A stretch of 64,000 nt of DNA, taken from positions 124,001 to 188,000 of the forward strand of contig JAHQIW010003598.1 of assembly GCA_019055375.1 (NCBI GenBank), written 5' to 3'. The notes under the pieces are model-generated. The model was not told where the DNA came from, did no database searches, and was given only the letters and a program-made list of their open reading frames with translations. Numbering within the stretch: position 1 is the stretch's first letter; the number at the start of each line of letters is the position of its first letter. Below, in pieces: positions 37,501 to 48,779 of this stretch. The DNA is from Parelaphostrongylus tenuis. Its lineage: Eukaryota; Nematoda; Chromadorea; Rhabditida; Metastrongylidae. The translations under genes were made by a program, and so were the position numbers.

Positions 37501-39340
37501 AAACTCGCGTCTCTTAATAATTGTTGTCAAGACTCACCACACAGGAAAGTTTTTTATGGAGTGCTGCTTCATATATAGCTACTTTGTTAATTGTTTAATG
37601 AGGAAAGCCGCTACACTAATTGTACAGTGGCACAATTGTTTAGTGTGTTAAAGAATGCTACAAAAATACGCACTAATTGTGTTAATTTCCTAATATGCAA
37701 AGATAGAAAACAGTAATTCCGAGTTGAGACATCCTCACTCTCACAGATTGTTTCTTTCAGCTTACTGGAATGTTCTTGGGCACAGATCCTTGCCCTCAGT
37801 CTTATGGCTTGGATTTGTTACAATGTGCTGCTCAGTCAGAAGACCATACTACATGCTGTCGTTCTCGAGGAGTACATAATACCAGCGCTGGGGATAAATG
37901 TCTCGGCTTTTGTGATATGCGGCCAGGAGTCAATTTCCAAGTAAGGAAAGACTACTTTTCTAAAAATTTCAAGATTATGTAAAAGTTGGAAAGCCAATTC
38001 TGTTTATGACAACCTAATCCTGTAGTAGGCATTAGTAAATTGATGTCTATTCGTCTAAATGGAGTATCGCAGAGCCGTTCATTCCTTGCTACCAGTGAAT
38101 TACTAGTAGGACCTCAAACGTCAAAATGCTTTTGCAAGAGTGCAAATCTTGAATGACTTTTGATAGAAATGCCACGAGCACTGACTAACTTATAATTTTG
38201 AATCCCAACAAAAACAAGAATATTTTGTCCATTCTCCAACGCTGGCACACAGCCTCATTGTGAATAGCAGCGATGTTTTTAGTTGTCAAAATGTGACACA
38301 CAATGGAAGTGATTTTGTAACAGTGTTCTTTTTTATTGAAAAAAAGACTAATAAAAAAATCTCAATAACTTTGTTCGTAAGTCGAGTTAATAGGTAAACG
38401 TCATACTGTGGCAGACCTTGGCGATCTAGATCTGAACACGTCGTTATCACCAAAAGTAAAGTAGAAGAGCCCTTATCAAAGTTAGTAGTGCCCACCAGAT
38501 TACTCCAGTGAGCTAAGATCATTACCGAACATCTCTGGACTTACTATGACGACAAATGGACATTATTGATGCCCCTAATTTGCTTGATTGCCAAGACTAC
38601 AGCCAGTTAGAGCCCAACATCTACCTGATCTGTCCCATCTTTTTGCAATTTAATCCTGCCTTCTTTTACTTATTACGGCCTGGACCTATTCCTTTTCAAC
38701 TGTGCAGCACCCGACAGAGTAAAGGGATCTATTCTACCATGCTACGTAATCAAGTCCAATTTCAACGTACCCTCCTCCTACGTTCATCGGAGCAGTCAGA
38801 TCGAAAATCACAGTCATTTGCATATTTACATTTGCATAATTACATCAATTATCAGCCCCATTATTTCTTATATTTATGTTGTTGTACATTTGTTTCATTA
38901 AGGCAGTTTCTCCATAACCACAATAATAACGCCTACTTAAATGTTTTAAAAAAAGAGGGAAAATTCCCGATAGACGAAACCAATAAATTACGTTTACGTT
39001 CAGATGACAAGCGTCTCATTCTTATAGATTCGCTTATGAGTAATCACACCGCTCTATGGTCAACACCCTGACGTCTTGATAGGGGCAGGTTCCTTGCGCA
39101 ATAACCAGCTTGCTTGTCCATCATGCCATAACAGACGTTCTAGAGCAGGAAGCGAACAGGATTGTGTGGATTGAAATGCGTAGTTGTCGAAAATCTTGAA
39201 GGGATTAGAAACAACCACAGACCATCATCGTATCCGACGAAACGAATCTCTTATTTCAGGCCGACGTATCCATGCTTCCATGTTGGGCTGTACTCAACGA
39301 CATCAAGACATGTTTTGAAGACTATATAAGGAATAATTAA
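25580..39340 (+). CDS. Secreted Q-rich protein with C-terminal DB cysteine module
   Basis: Sixteen exons join in frame: 25580-25613, 27129-27421, 29058-29192, 30664-30744, 31137-31202, 31925-31996, 32082-32204, 32514-32612, 32669-32725, 35375-35442, 35619-35646, 35706-35833, 35954-36044, 36110-36205, 37761-37940 and 39260-39340, about 543 residues. Residues 1-19 look like a signal peptide (MQLVTFLPLLA...VYG). Residues 20 to about 245 are dominated by glutamine with F, P and Y. Residues 250-425 are basic and proline-rich with no known domain. Residues 426-543 hold exactly 12 cysteines in the nematode DB pattern (FLKCC at 431, SCERIC, TTCC, KCLGFC, LPCW, KTCF near the end). DB modules occur in secreted nematode proteins of unknown function. 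The exon 2 donor is GC, not GT. Exon 8 has a second in-frame donor at 32,567. Exon 11 (10 residues) is the least certain. Confidence 0.75.
26751..26792 (-). ncRNA. Decayed hammerhead motif (copy D)
   Basis: On the minus strand GACGAAAC followed by ACGUGAUUAGC and an outer GGCACC is retained. The CUGANGA core has become UUAAAGA, so cleavage is not expected. Confidence 0.35.
26932..26974 (+). ncRNA. Partly decayed hammerhead (copy E)
   Basis: Stem I GUGCUA/UGGCAC pairs over 6 bp, stem II GGC/GCC with loop UGGAAA, GAAA at 26,957-26,960, stem III ACAU/GUGU and cleavage triplet GUC. The outer stem GGCAC/GUGCC is perfect. The core reads CUGUUGG in place of CUGANGA (two key changes), so it is probably inactive. 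It lies sense-oriented in intron 1 of the DB gene. Confidence 0.55.
28205..28320 (+). repeat. tRNA-derived unit (family B) in a DB-gene intron
   Basis: 'cggtagcgcaactgggagtt' is the A-box side and 'gcgggttcgaatcccgtcca' the B box; the border is 'gttttgaacatcactctac'. Confidence 0.65.
32310..32400 (-). repeat. SINE family A head remnant
   Basis: 'gagcgcggttttgaact' and 'cgtgcatcgcacatcaccc' match the tRNA head of family A in minus orientation. The body is missing. Confidence 0.4.
33268..33311 (-). ncRNA. Decayed hammerhead motif (copy F)
   Basis: On the minus strand stem II GACU/AGUC is perfect, followed by GAAA, a UACGUGUA palindrome and a GUA triplet, with partial stem I pairing of GCCCGA. 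The core has become CUAGCGA, so activity is unlikely. Confidence 0.45.
33567..33609 (+). ncRNA. Near-intact hammerhead (copy G)
   Basis: Stem I GCCCGA/UCGGGC pairs perfectly (6 bp), stem II GAC/GUC with loop UGGAAG, GAAA at 33,592-33,595, stem III ACGC/GUGU with a G-U pair, cleavage triplet GUA. The core is UUGACGA, one change (C3 to U) from CUGANGA. Sense-oriented within intron 9 of the DB gene. Confidence 0.65.
33827..33874 (+). ncRNA. Hammerhead ribozyme with intact core (copy H, subfamily 2)
   Basis: Core CUGACGA (33,833-33,839; position 7 is free in hammerheads), GAAA at 33,857-33,860 and cleavage triplet GUC at 33,866-33,868 are intact. Stem I GUGCUA/UAGCGC pairs over 6 bp with a wobble. 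The outer helix GGCAU/GUGCC is separated by UCGAC on one side. Stem II GGCUU/AAGGC has one mismatch. Sense-oriented in DB-gene intron 9. Confidence 0.7.
33960..34720. mobile_element. Palindromic element, family C, in DB-gene intron 9
   Basis: The left arm 'aaaagcttgaatctctagct' and the right arm 'agagatttaagccttcgaac' are inverted, with the family C centre (ggccagtcgattgacggc) between them. Confidence 0.6.
37130..37500. repeat. Partial family C copy in DB-gene intron 14
   Basis: 'attgagattcaagctctcga' followed by 'atgattatca' and 'gtgaaacgtaatcttattct' match one arm of family C. The opposite arm is not evident. Confidence 0.45.
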
Positions 39341-39853
39341 GTGGTGTTATGAACGGAAAATTCAATAAGATCTAGTCGCCTGGCAATTCGAAAGCGTAGA
39401 GTAGTTATTTTTCTCAAATTTACAACTCATATCCTCCACCAATACATCAATTTTCTACTAATATTTTATTGTTTTTGTTCAGCACAGGTCCTAGCGATAA
39501 TCGATGTTTCTTCTGTTGCGTTCTTCTTTACATTGTTTTGTAAATAAGATATGGTATTGACTATGATCTTGCCTCAAAATAATGTTGTCTACAATAGAAA
39601 TGAAGAGCAATATTCGCATATGGAAATGAATTCATTTTAATCGCAAACTAAACGTACAACATGAAGAATTGTAACATAGAAAACAAAATTCATCGCTTAG
39701 TTACGGGTGGTTAGTCGAGACATAAACATTCAACATGGAACAACAACTTCTGTAGAACTACCTAGCATACAAAAAATATGTATACGATATCACTAAAATA
39801 GGGAAAAAACATGTAGCTGGAACAGCGAAGGCTCACAGAATATAGATCTTCAG
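39341..39853. other. Convergent intergenic region
   Basis: Here lie the 3' flanks of the DB gene (plus) and phb-2 (minus), 513 bp apart. A minus-strand AATAAA (39,465-39,470) could serve phb-2, and AATAAG near 39,363 is the closest signal for the DB gene. No coding signal. Confidence 0.5.
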
Positions 39854-42800
39854 TTATCGTTTCTTCTTACCGTCATTTATATCCATGTAATCTGCGTCAG
39901 CGATGTTTAACATAAGACCACCAGAAGGCAAATACACCTGAAGATATAACACTAGTCTTACAACTCCCGAAACCGACTATCTATTAAGCGCAGCATTAGT
40001 CAGTAATCCACAGTGTTTTCCTTGTTGGCCAAATGTGAGATTTTCAATACAATTTATATAAAATGCTTTTTCCTTTGTGGCAATGAAGCTGCTCCTCACT
40101 AGGTTGTGGGTAACATTACTTCACAGGCTCTGAAGAAGCTGAAACGGCCAAAGCGTCAACTATCAGAATAAATTGTATTATAGCAGCGATGCTTGGCTTA
40201 TAAATAAAAAGTAGCCTTAGAATAACTGCCTGTGATAGCCGCAGCGAAACGCTGACTATGACTGAGAATATTTTAAAAAAAAAATGGAATACCTTATTGT
40301 TATTGGATTCAGATATGAGACGAGCGATAGTTTGTGCTGCACGAATCTTTCGTAGTTTTAAGAAACCAGGATCGGACTTCATAGCTTCACCCAACTTAAA
40401 AAGAAGTATTTAGCTCACGAATTTATGGAACAATGGCAATATTCAGTATAAAATGTCCGATGAAATATAACAGGAATTTTTCGCTGACAAAAACCTGTAG
40501 TATAGTCACCATTAATGAAATTTTATACGTCGGCTTTTACAACAAACTTGGAAAACCTTATCAAGTTTGTCAAGATTTCCGACAAATATCGATAATTTAC
40601 CTCAATACTTAGGGCTACGAAAAACAAAGATTTTTTGGGGGAAAATAATAAAGAAGGTTAATGAGAATGTTCAGAATTTCAGATAGCACTATTTTCATCG
40701 GAAAAGTCCACTATTATTTTGCATAATCTTATCTGAAGTCAGAAAACTAAATCATTACCAAGCAATTATCCACTGGAACTATTCTGTAGTCAGACGTATG
40801 TTTTCATCAACCTAGAAAATTGGATAATAATCAAAACTCGCCAATTTAGCAGATGCGGCTTCTCCCTCTGCTTGAACAATCTTCTCTTGACGTTGCTGTT
40901 TAGCACGTTCCACAAGAAACGAAGCACGCTGAGCCTCTTGTGCTGCTACCTAAACTTATCGCCATGATAATACGATAGACCAGCTACATTGGTTTTTTCG
41001 GTTATCCGAGGTTTAATCGATTTTCGACCCCATTCGGCGGACAACAATTCTTCATAAGTGTTAGCGATCATTCGAAAGCTTAAATCTCTGGCTAGAGCGG
41101 TACGTGGCCGGTTATTCAAAACACCCTTTTGCAACACTGTCAAATTCAAAGTAAAATTATGTTTTACATTGGCCGCGCAATTCAACTAATACTCTCGCTG
41201 GAGGCACGAAAAGCACCACTATGTAGAATAGCCGAAATCCCCTTGCTCGCGGATGTGAATTTATCTTATTTTTCCTGCTGCACTGCAGAGAAACGGTCTT
41301 TCCAGAAAATAAGCTTGGCTTTAAAATCTTTGAATTTTACGCTTACGAATGATTACCAATAGTCTGAAGAAAATATTCTGTTTTAAAAGAGAAACGCGTG
41401 TGTGAAACACATAGGTTTTTCTTTCATTGAAAGGTTATAACAAAGACCTTCATGAAAAATAGCCATGCACTGCGCTAGCCAGTGATTTAAGCCTTCCACT
41501 GATTCTAACACTCTCACAAAAATTTTTTACCCCGCAAATTGGGTTGAATATTCATTTGTCCGCGGATAACCGAAAAGTACACTATATTTTTCGGAATACA
41601 ATTATCTAAAGTGCTATTTATCTAAAAATACATATAGGACAAGAATTTTGAAGAATGATGAGGAATAAGCATTAATATGTATATGAAATATTATATATAT
41701 GAATATTAATATGAAAAGTGTATGAAATACAAAAAATATATTATATGGCAATATAATATAATAATATAAAAATCGAACTAAAAAATGTAACGGATGTGTT
41801 ACGTGCATATAAAAAGGAAAAAATAGAAATAAGTAACTAAGTTTAGCAAAGGATCTCGCTTGTAATAACGTCCTCATCCAAGAGAAATTCCAATCACATA
41901 GAAACTGACCACCACGTGGTGTAGATCTGGAAACGTATGATGCAGCTACATCGTACTTCAGAGGGAAACCACATTGAAGTTTCGTCCCCACATGAACGGC
42001 AAGGGAAGAGAACAGACTGCTATGATTATTACGCAGCAGACAACTAATTTAAACGAACTTCACCACTTCAGTGAATAATGGCCGAAAAGAGAGTAGTAAG
42101 AAAGAAGTACAGAAGAAGTAGTCGAGCAAATTCTCACAGATTGTACATATCGAATAGCTACCCCTTTAACTGAATTCGATGCCGATATGTGCTTGTCAGA
42201 CAAAACCCCATACGCGTTGGTTGCCGACAGTTTCAATAGCTTATATTGAAGAAGGAGTGGTAACAAAGGAGTGGTCTCGATGGCGTAGTGATAGCACACC
42301 CCTGTTTCAAGTGGAACGCGGATTCAACTTCTGCCTAGTGTCAAAGGTCTTGAATATCAATTCACATTCTTAGATGAAAGATAGAAGTGTTGCAGAATAT
42401 GTGAACAAGGCCATTCAAACCGCTAAATAAGTAATTAAGCAAGACACGAGCCGTGTTAATCATTACATAAAGATATGACGCATGCACTAAACGCAACGAA
42501 GATGGAGTCTGAAAGAGACATAACATTCATCAAAACCGAGGGCTAAACGCTAATTTGAGGTATCAAACTAAGATTTCACATAATTATCTCGGCTAAACAC
42601 CAAGGGGCACGCAATTTGTTTGGACGAAGCTACTTGTTGTGGTAAAACATTGATTAATGATAAGAATAAAAGCTATAACAAGCAGTATGCTGTAAAACGG
42701 TACCGATAAAATATACTAATAGTGAGTATGATTACAAAAAACTGAATACGGTACATAATTAGTTTTTGGTCGATCTAAGAGCAACAAGATCAAGCTACTA

Positions 42801-45800
42801 CATCTGTTGAGAATGTCATAATCACAAAAAACTACTCACAGACTTTGAAAACCAATAGAGGGACAAAGAGTTCATCACCAAAGAAATTCACATACTGCGC
42901 AATGCTCAGACAGTAGCTTCATAATCAACTTAATTCGCATAATGTAGAATTTCTATTTCATCCTGGATCACCTCAAAACCACTTGGGGATGCACCCCAAA
43001 AATAGCAAAGAATATCATACCCGAACAACAACGTAGCAATCAGTTGAAAATTGTGATGTTTTTGTAATGAGATAGAACCACGTCAGTACTCAAAATCTTA
43101 TTGATTTATATTCTATAACGTTGGAAACTGAGGGATGAAGGGAAGGGGCGAAGGCCACGTAGGTTTAGTGATGCAAGCCATCGGAAAGCAAAGTATTGGT
43201 TACAACGAACGCCTTACAGAACACCTCAGCTTGGCTACCTCTAAAACTTAGAAGAAAAATCATCTCAACCAATATTGCACGTCATTCTTTATGATGACAA
43301 AATCGTCAAACAGCAGTCGAAACAAAACGCAAATTTCAATATATCTGATAATCATTATTTGAGCCACGCATGTCAGTGGTCTGTCAATGAAGGCTGACTT
43401 ATGGGCCGATCGGGCTCTATAACTCAGCTCTCATTGACAGACCAACGACATGCCTGGCTCAAATAATGATTATCAGGCATATTGAAATTTGAGCAGTGGT
43501 CTTGAGAAAACACTCGAAATGAAAGACATGATATTTTGAACACGCAAATTGTCTAGAGATCTTTGGGACGATGAATGAAAGGAAACGAATCGAAGGCCAG
43601 AAGTACAGGAATCCACACAGTGAACACGTGATCATGGGCTTCGTAAAACAAAAAATAATATTGCATAAAACATTTACGACCAGAAAATTTTTTTTCATAT
43701 AACCCGTTACCACAATTTACTTTGCGGATCTCAGCACTCGTTGCGTTCGTTTCGTTTCCTCGTAATCATCTACCAAACATTTCACATGTTGCTTCGGCTG
43801 CAGGTTGAGAATTTTGTCTTCTCTATGAATGTTGAAGAAAGCTGATCGAGACGATTCTCCATGGAATCATGGAGGCTGCTGAGCTACAGCACTCTCAGTT
43901 GATAGAAAAAGTGCTTGGTGAGGAGGCTGAGCTAACCCTTTGTCAAAGACAACTGAGTTACAAACCACATAGCTATCACACTGTTGCGCAAATGGGCGAA
44001 AAGACTTTATCTATATCGGCCTTGGTTGCCTTAAGATCACAGGCGATGTTGTAAGGACTTAAGCAAATTTTAAAATGCACATCTGAGAGTTTGTATACAT
44101 TAAGTTCACAAATTTTGCCTATATTGCAAATAAAACTTGATTAAAAAACAAGCAAAATTTCTCTGAAAGAAACAGAACTCGTCTTCAACACTTACCTGTT
44201 TCGCTTCCACAGCAGCGGAATATTGAGGTGAGAAAGCCAGCTCAGTAAGTGATACATCATCGAGTATGATATTGAAGTCGAGGGCTCGTTCTATTAGGGC
44301 TTTCCGTACCAGCATCGAGACCTGTACAAAAAGTAGTCACATAACTTAATGAAAACCTGCGAAGGATTTTTTTTTCAAAGGATACTAACAAGTATTTTAG
44401 ATAAGTGATCCAATCCATAAAAGAAATGAACTCTTCACAGAATCCAGTAAGTTGAACCAATCACAATCAGATCGTAGATCATTCCCAGAAGACGCTATCG
44501 CCACAAGACTAGATGTAAGAATCCCACTTCTAATGAATGACACCTCTAAGTCAGAGAAAATCGTAGCCTATTCGTCGTGGACTATTTGCAAAGGACGTTA
44601 CCGCCACAGGAGTCGCTGGAATCGTGCAACAATCCTAATTTCAAAACGAAGACACATCACTCAAGTTCAGAGTAAATCGTAGTTTACAGGTCATGAACCA
44701 TTCACAGAAGACAATACCACGACAGAAGTCGCTGGAATGCTGCAATAATCCCAGCAGCGAAGGAGAATAATTTACTCTAATTCAAAGTAAATCGCAGTTC
44801 ACAGGTCATGGAGTATTCACAGAGACGCTATTACCACAGGAGTCACTGAATTCATAGGAAAAACCTAGTTCCAAATAAGGACACATACTTCTGATTCAGA
44901 GCATTTATTGAATTCCTGAGTGAATATATACTACACTCAATGATCAGTAACTTTTTTTTGCGGTGGCATGTATCCAAAAAGACATACATTTTATATAAGT
45001 CCTTTTCGCTGAAAAAAAACTCTCTAGACTCTTCCTTCGAAAGCTTAAATTTCGGCGATTTCAACGACTCTCACTGGTTTCTGAAAAGCCTTCCTTATTA
45101 TGTTGTAGCAGACAATAATGTTTCACATTCTCGATTTATTTTCTACTTCGGCTGGGATGTATGTATGGCTCTTTTCGTAGGGCTTTTGTTAGTCATCTGA
45201 TAGTCAAATCTCGAAGTCTCCGAGACCAAAATCAGTTTTCAAAAGAGTTTCCATAGGAAAGCTGCAAGAGAGTGAAGTATATTACGCTTCGCACTGGTGG
45301 TTTCTCCGTATATAGAGTCATAAATGCTCGAAAACTTCGGGGAGAAAATCACGAATGATCAGAGTGAAACATAACCTAAGGTGTTTCTTCTAAACGAAGA
45401 GAAAAAAGCCTAATTAGATAGCGACAATCGCGCTCGCCTGCGAATTGCGCTGCACGATTGATCGACTGCCGTCCCGAAAGGGTTAGACACTGTAGGTGGG
45501 AAGACAGAACGATGATACGTCGTCAAAGGTCACTAGAGCTAACATATGATAATAACCAACTTTACATATTATATAGAGCTGAAATAAATGGAAATGCTGC
45601 AGCGGTCATTGTATGTTAAGTAGATGCATTTGAGCACCACCGCTTCCTAGAATATGACTGACCCATAACTGTTGCTGATCAACAATCGAGTACTAACCAC
45701 CAGGAGAGTCAAAGGTTACAGGACAAGGCTCTCGAGGTTGATCAATGCCTTCAGTATGCGAAATGCATTCGACTTCGTTCGAGGTGATCGAATGCACATC

Positions 45801-47912
45801 TGGTCTTACCAAGGCTCGCGGTGTCCTACCGATGTATCAAGTCAGTGCCACTATCCTCCCAGACAGATCTAGCGTCAATTCGCTGACTTCAGAGGGATAT
45901 AAGGCTTACTGGAACTTTGGGCGCGGGATCGAACGTTCGACCATGTGTGTCTAGAGGCACCTTCTAACCACTGCTCTACACATGTCCACACAAAATAAGG
46001 TGGGAAAGAATTATCCACAACAAAATGTATCCTGCACTAAACCACCATTTACCTGCTGACGTTGAGTGATAAGCTGTGATGCATTGAACTTCGCTACAAC
46101 ACTTTTGAGAACCTAAACATAAATTGCCCACCAGCATCGTTTACAATTGACACAAAAGTAGCCGCAATAAGGATAGAACCCATCTAAAATAGGAAAGTTG
46201 CAATACCTCGTTGCAAATTGACGGTAATACACGCTCCTCCCAGTTTTGCCCGAGGGTTCGGTAGATTCTAACTAACTGCTCAGGATTGGGACGAGACAAA
46301 ACACGAAGGCCAATGTTAACCATTTGTAGATCTTTGCTTCCTGTAGGGGAGCGTATCTAGAAAAAAAATTTACCTCAGCCACAACACATTTGGATCCCAT
46401 TAAACTGCTTGTTACGTTCAGAAAGTCCCGAATAACTACGACGGAATTTATATTTATCAAGCACAAAACATACCTGATTCGGTCGAGCACGAATATCGTA
46501 GACGATGGATACTGAAACCATGGGATTCGAAAGTGTAGACCTTCTTTATAGATATCACTGGAAAGCCCACCAATACGATTGAACATAATGGCACGGTGTC
46601 CAGCATCCACTAAAAATGACACATCATATAGACACCAGGAAATCAAAAAGTAAAGCTAGACGTCAGATCTGAGATTTTCTGAGTCCCTGGCACTAGCAAT
46701 ATTACGACAAAGGACTTTCATTGAAATTTCTCATCTAATCATTTGTAAATATCCATACAAAGTGCGTTAAATCCCCAGTGAAATACCGAAGAAACGTTGA
46801 GTGATGAGCAAAACTTTGAACCTCAACGGGAGTTGAACCCGCGTCTTAGGCTTTCGGCGGCGGTGAAGTCAGTGAAATGTATAGCTGCAAAGTGAATGCA
46901 CGAAGAGGCTACGACTAAGTGAAACTTTGATAACTCAGTAACAGGCAACGAACAAACCAGAGCGATAGAAGAGGATATACCATACCAAATGATAGGTTCC
47001 GTTCAATAAATTAATCTCAAGAACAAAAAAAAAAAATCGAAGACGTAGGAAACAATGAAAATCGATCTCTTCCAATACAGATCAGAAACGATCATTGGTT
47101 AGCGAAAATTCCATCAATTTAGTCAAAACGAAAACATATTCAATAGTGCTGAGTGGTACAAAACTGTGAACCTCGAGTGGGATTGAACCCATGAGCGTTA
47201 CTATCTTACCGAGAGCGATAACATAGTAATCAAGGAAAATCGCCTTCCTCACTAGAGAGATTGTAAACGTCTCTGCTCGGCAAAAGTTTCACTAAATCAT
47301 TAACATTTGTCCCGCGAAATTTCCTCTCTCTACAGAACTTTTTCCCAAATGTTTCGTCGCCTCATCGTGAATGTGCGCTGTTTCTGGGTGTGTCCGGCTA
47401 CAGTGAGGCGTTGATCCTCTCAGAAGGGTCTCCCAAGCTGGAGGAGCCCGATCTTTCCGCCCAGAAAGCTCAACCATGAGCAAACCATACCGGGAATCAC
47501 CGCCATCTTGGTATCTGACTAGTCGCAAGGTGGCAAAACCCCTCTGATCCACAAGGGCCAGCGACTGCCTAGCGTGGTAGCGACGTGGAAAGGATCCCGC
47601 TAGGCCGACCTCCGAAATCCAGGAAACAAAAACAGCTGAACTAAGAACAAAACTGTGACAAAACGAAGTGAGGAACCTATTTGTGTCATAAACGACTGAA
47701 CGCTCGAAACCTAGAATCTCTCTGAAACTGACAACAAACTGTAGAAAGGTAACCAAAGCTAAAGCCATCGAACTCTAGCACGTACCAGTAAACATTGACT
47801 GCGATATCCCGTAGACAGCGGCTCCAGCAGCAACAACAAGTCCCAACCCAGTGCCAGCGCCTCTCGCATTCTGGAAGGCCTTCTTCATCGCCTCTTGTCC
47901 TTTGCTATTCAT
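39854..47912 (-). CDS. phb-2: Prohibitin-2 (with an apparent one-base deletion in exon 2)
   Basis: PHB2 assembles with PHB1 into the ring complex of the mitochondrial inner membrane. Eight exons on the minus strand: 47912-47786, 46609-46474, 46356-46207, 46112-46053, 44321-44196, 40949-40842, 40394-40293 and 39937-39854, about 297 residues, the usual length. An N-terminal hydrophobic anchor (residues 22-40) precedes the SPFH core ([60 protein letters not shown]), the coiled coil ([21 protein letters not shown]) and the C-terminus ([16 protein letters not shown]). Exon 2 is 136 nt where 137 are needed: after FQYP (between 46,507 and 46,506) one base is missing, and the following [11 protein letters not shown] is encoded in the next frame. 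The exon 6 donor is GCGAGT, so that intron is GC-AG. TTTAG two bases before the ATG suggests a trans-splice acceptor. Confidence 0.9.
40960..41570. mobile_element. Palindromic element, family C, in phb-2 intron 5
   Basis: 'cgaaagcttaaatctctggc' (41,071-41,090) and the later inverted 'agtgatttaagccttcca' arm flank a short centre. Arms match the 11.1-kb and 34.0-kb copies. Confidence 0.6.
42265..42335 (+). repeat. tRNA-like remnant in phb-2 intron 5
   Basis: 'gatggcgtagtgatagca' resembles an A box and 'gcggattcaact' a decayed B box. Confidence 0.35.
43330..43530. mobile_element. Hammerhead-family element lacking its ribozymes, in phb-2 intron 5
   Basis: The inverted arms 'ataatcattatttgagccac' (43,348-43,367) and 'ggctcaaataatgattatca' (43,457-43,476) are short versions of the subfamily 1 borders. 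Between them 'gggccgatcgggctc' retains only stem I halves; the catalytic core is gone. The outer 'tattgaaatttgagc' and 'cttgagaaaacactcgaaa' match 33.7 and 9.4 kb. Confidence 0.6.
44450..44890. repeat. Tandem repeat of about 115 bp in phb-2 intron 4
   Basis: Blocks 'cagagtaaatcgtagtttac', 'aggtcatgaaccattcacag' and 'gccacaggagtcgctggaat' recur about three to four times with drift (for example 44,600s, 44,700s and 44,800s). Confidence 0.55.
45720..45985 (-). repeat. tRNA-derived SINE, family A, in phb-2 intron 4
   Basis: Body blocks 'gaggttgatcaatgccttca', 'gcattcgacttcgttcgagg' and 'ctcgcggtgtcctaccgat' and head 'atgtgtagagcagtggttag' (minus) match the 54.9-kb copy. Confidence 0.65.
46790..46880 (-). 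repeat. tRNA-derived unit in phb-2 intron 1
   Basis: B-box-like 'gggttcaactcccg' on the minus strand inside 'tgagtgatgagcaaaacttt' borders. The A-box side is unclear. Confidence 0.45.
47145..47245 (-). repeat. tRNA-derived unit in phb-2 intron 1
   Basis: B-box-like 'gggttcaatccc' on the minus strand, with the border 'gctgagtggtacaaaactgt'. Confidence 0.45.
47292..47768 (-). other. Unrecognised 158-codon open frame in phb-2 intron 1
   Basis: This is an open frame in GC-richer DNA than the rest of the intron, with segments such as [17 protein letters not shown] and [20 protein letters not shown] know no domain for it. It may be a decayed piece of a repetitive element; the sequence alone does not show expression. 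Confidence 0.3.
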
Positions 47913-48244
47913 CTCTAAACAGGAAACTCTCAAATTCAATATCAATATAGTTCCTCACATGACTGTTTACCGACCAACGAACAAACGCTAGTCGTAGTAA
48001 AGACCTTACAGAGATCTCAACACCTATGACACACCAGGAAATAAGAGACTTTCATGACTCCTTCCAGTTGGTGCATAGCATGTAGGATCAAAGAGATGAC
48101 TAGTCTATCAAGAAATAGAGTCACTTTCACAGTAGTTTTTGAAAGAACTGTGCATTCATAGAAACTATGGAATGAGCAGTTCTCAAAACACAAAGCCATT
48201 TCGAGTAAGCTATTAGAACAACTAGCCCTAAGAACAATCAAATG

Positions 48245-48485
48245 AGTACCCATTATGTGGAGTGCTATGCAAAAACGTTTAGGTCGACGGGAATCGAATC
48301 CAATCTCACTCTTTCCGGGAGCGTATGCTAGCCGTTGCACCACCGTAAGAAGCATAAAAGATTGCTGTGCAAAACGAGCGTCGGTGGTGCAACGGTTAGC
48401 ATAAGCTCCCCGAAAGAGTGAGATCTGGGTTCGAATCCCGGCTCACGCAAACGTTTTTGCACAGCTACTCCACATATTGGGTATA
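48245..48485. repeat. Inverted pair of tRNA-derived units (family B)
   Basis: The left unit (minus) and right unit (plus; 'ggtggtgcaacggttagcat', 'ctgggttcgaatcccggctc') face each other. The outer borders are 'tatgtggagtgctatgcaaa' and its inverse 'tgcacagctactccacata'. Same layout as 13.74-13.98 kb. Confidence 0.7.
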
Positions 48486-48779
48486 CTATAGACATCATAC
48501 CACTGCAAGCGGCAGTCAAAATAAAAAGAATTTAGACTAATTAAGTGAGCAGTTTCAATACACCCAAGATAACTGGTCGTAGAAACAACGGGAGATCAAG
48601 TTCTCGAGTTGATGAATCATTTCCCAGTCAATTCCCAAGACGATTGTCATCGAAATAACGAGATTAGTGGTCTACAAAGAAAGAAAGAGTATTGGATCGT
48701 CATTGTGCAATGATAGGAACCAATTTGAATGATGACATGAGAATGGAACGAAGAGTACCTTTGCGTTGAACGGCACGGG

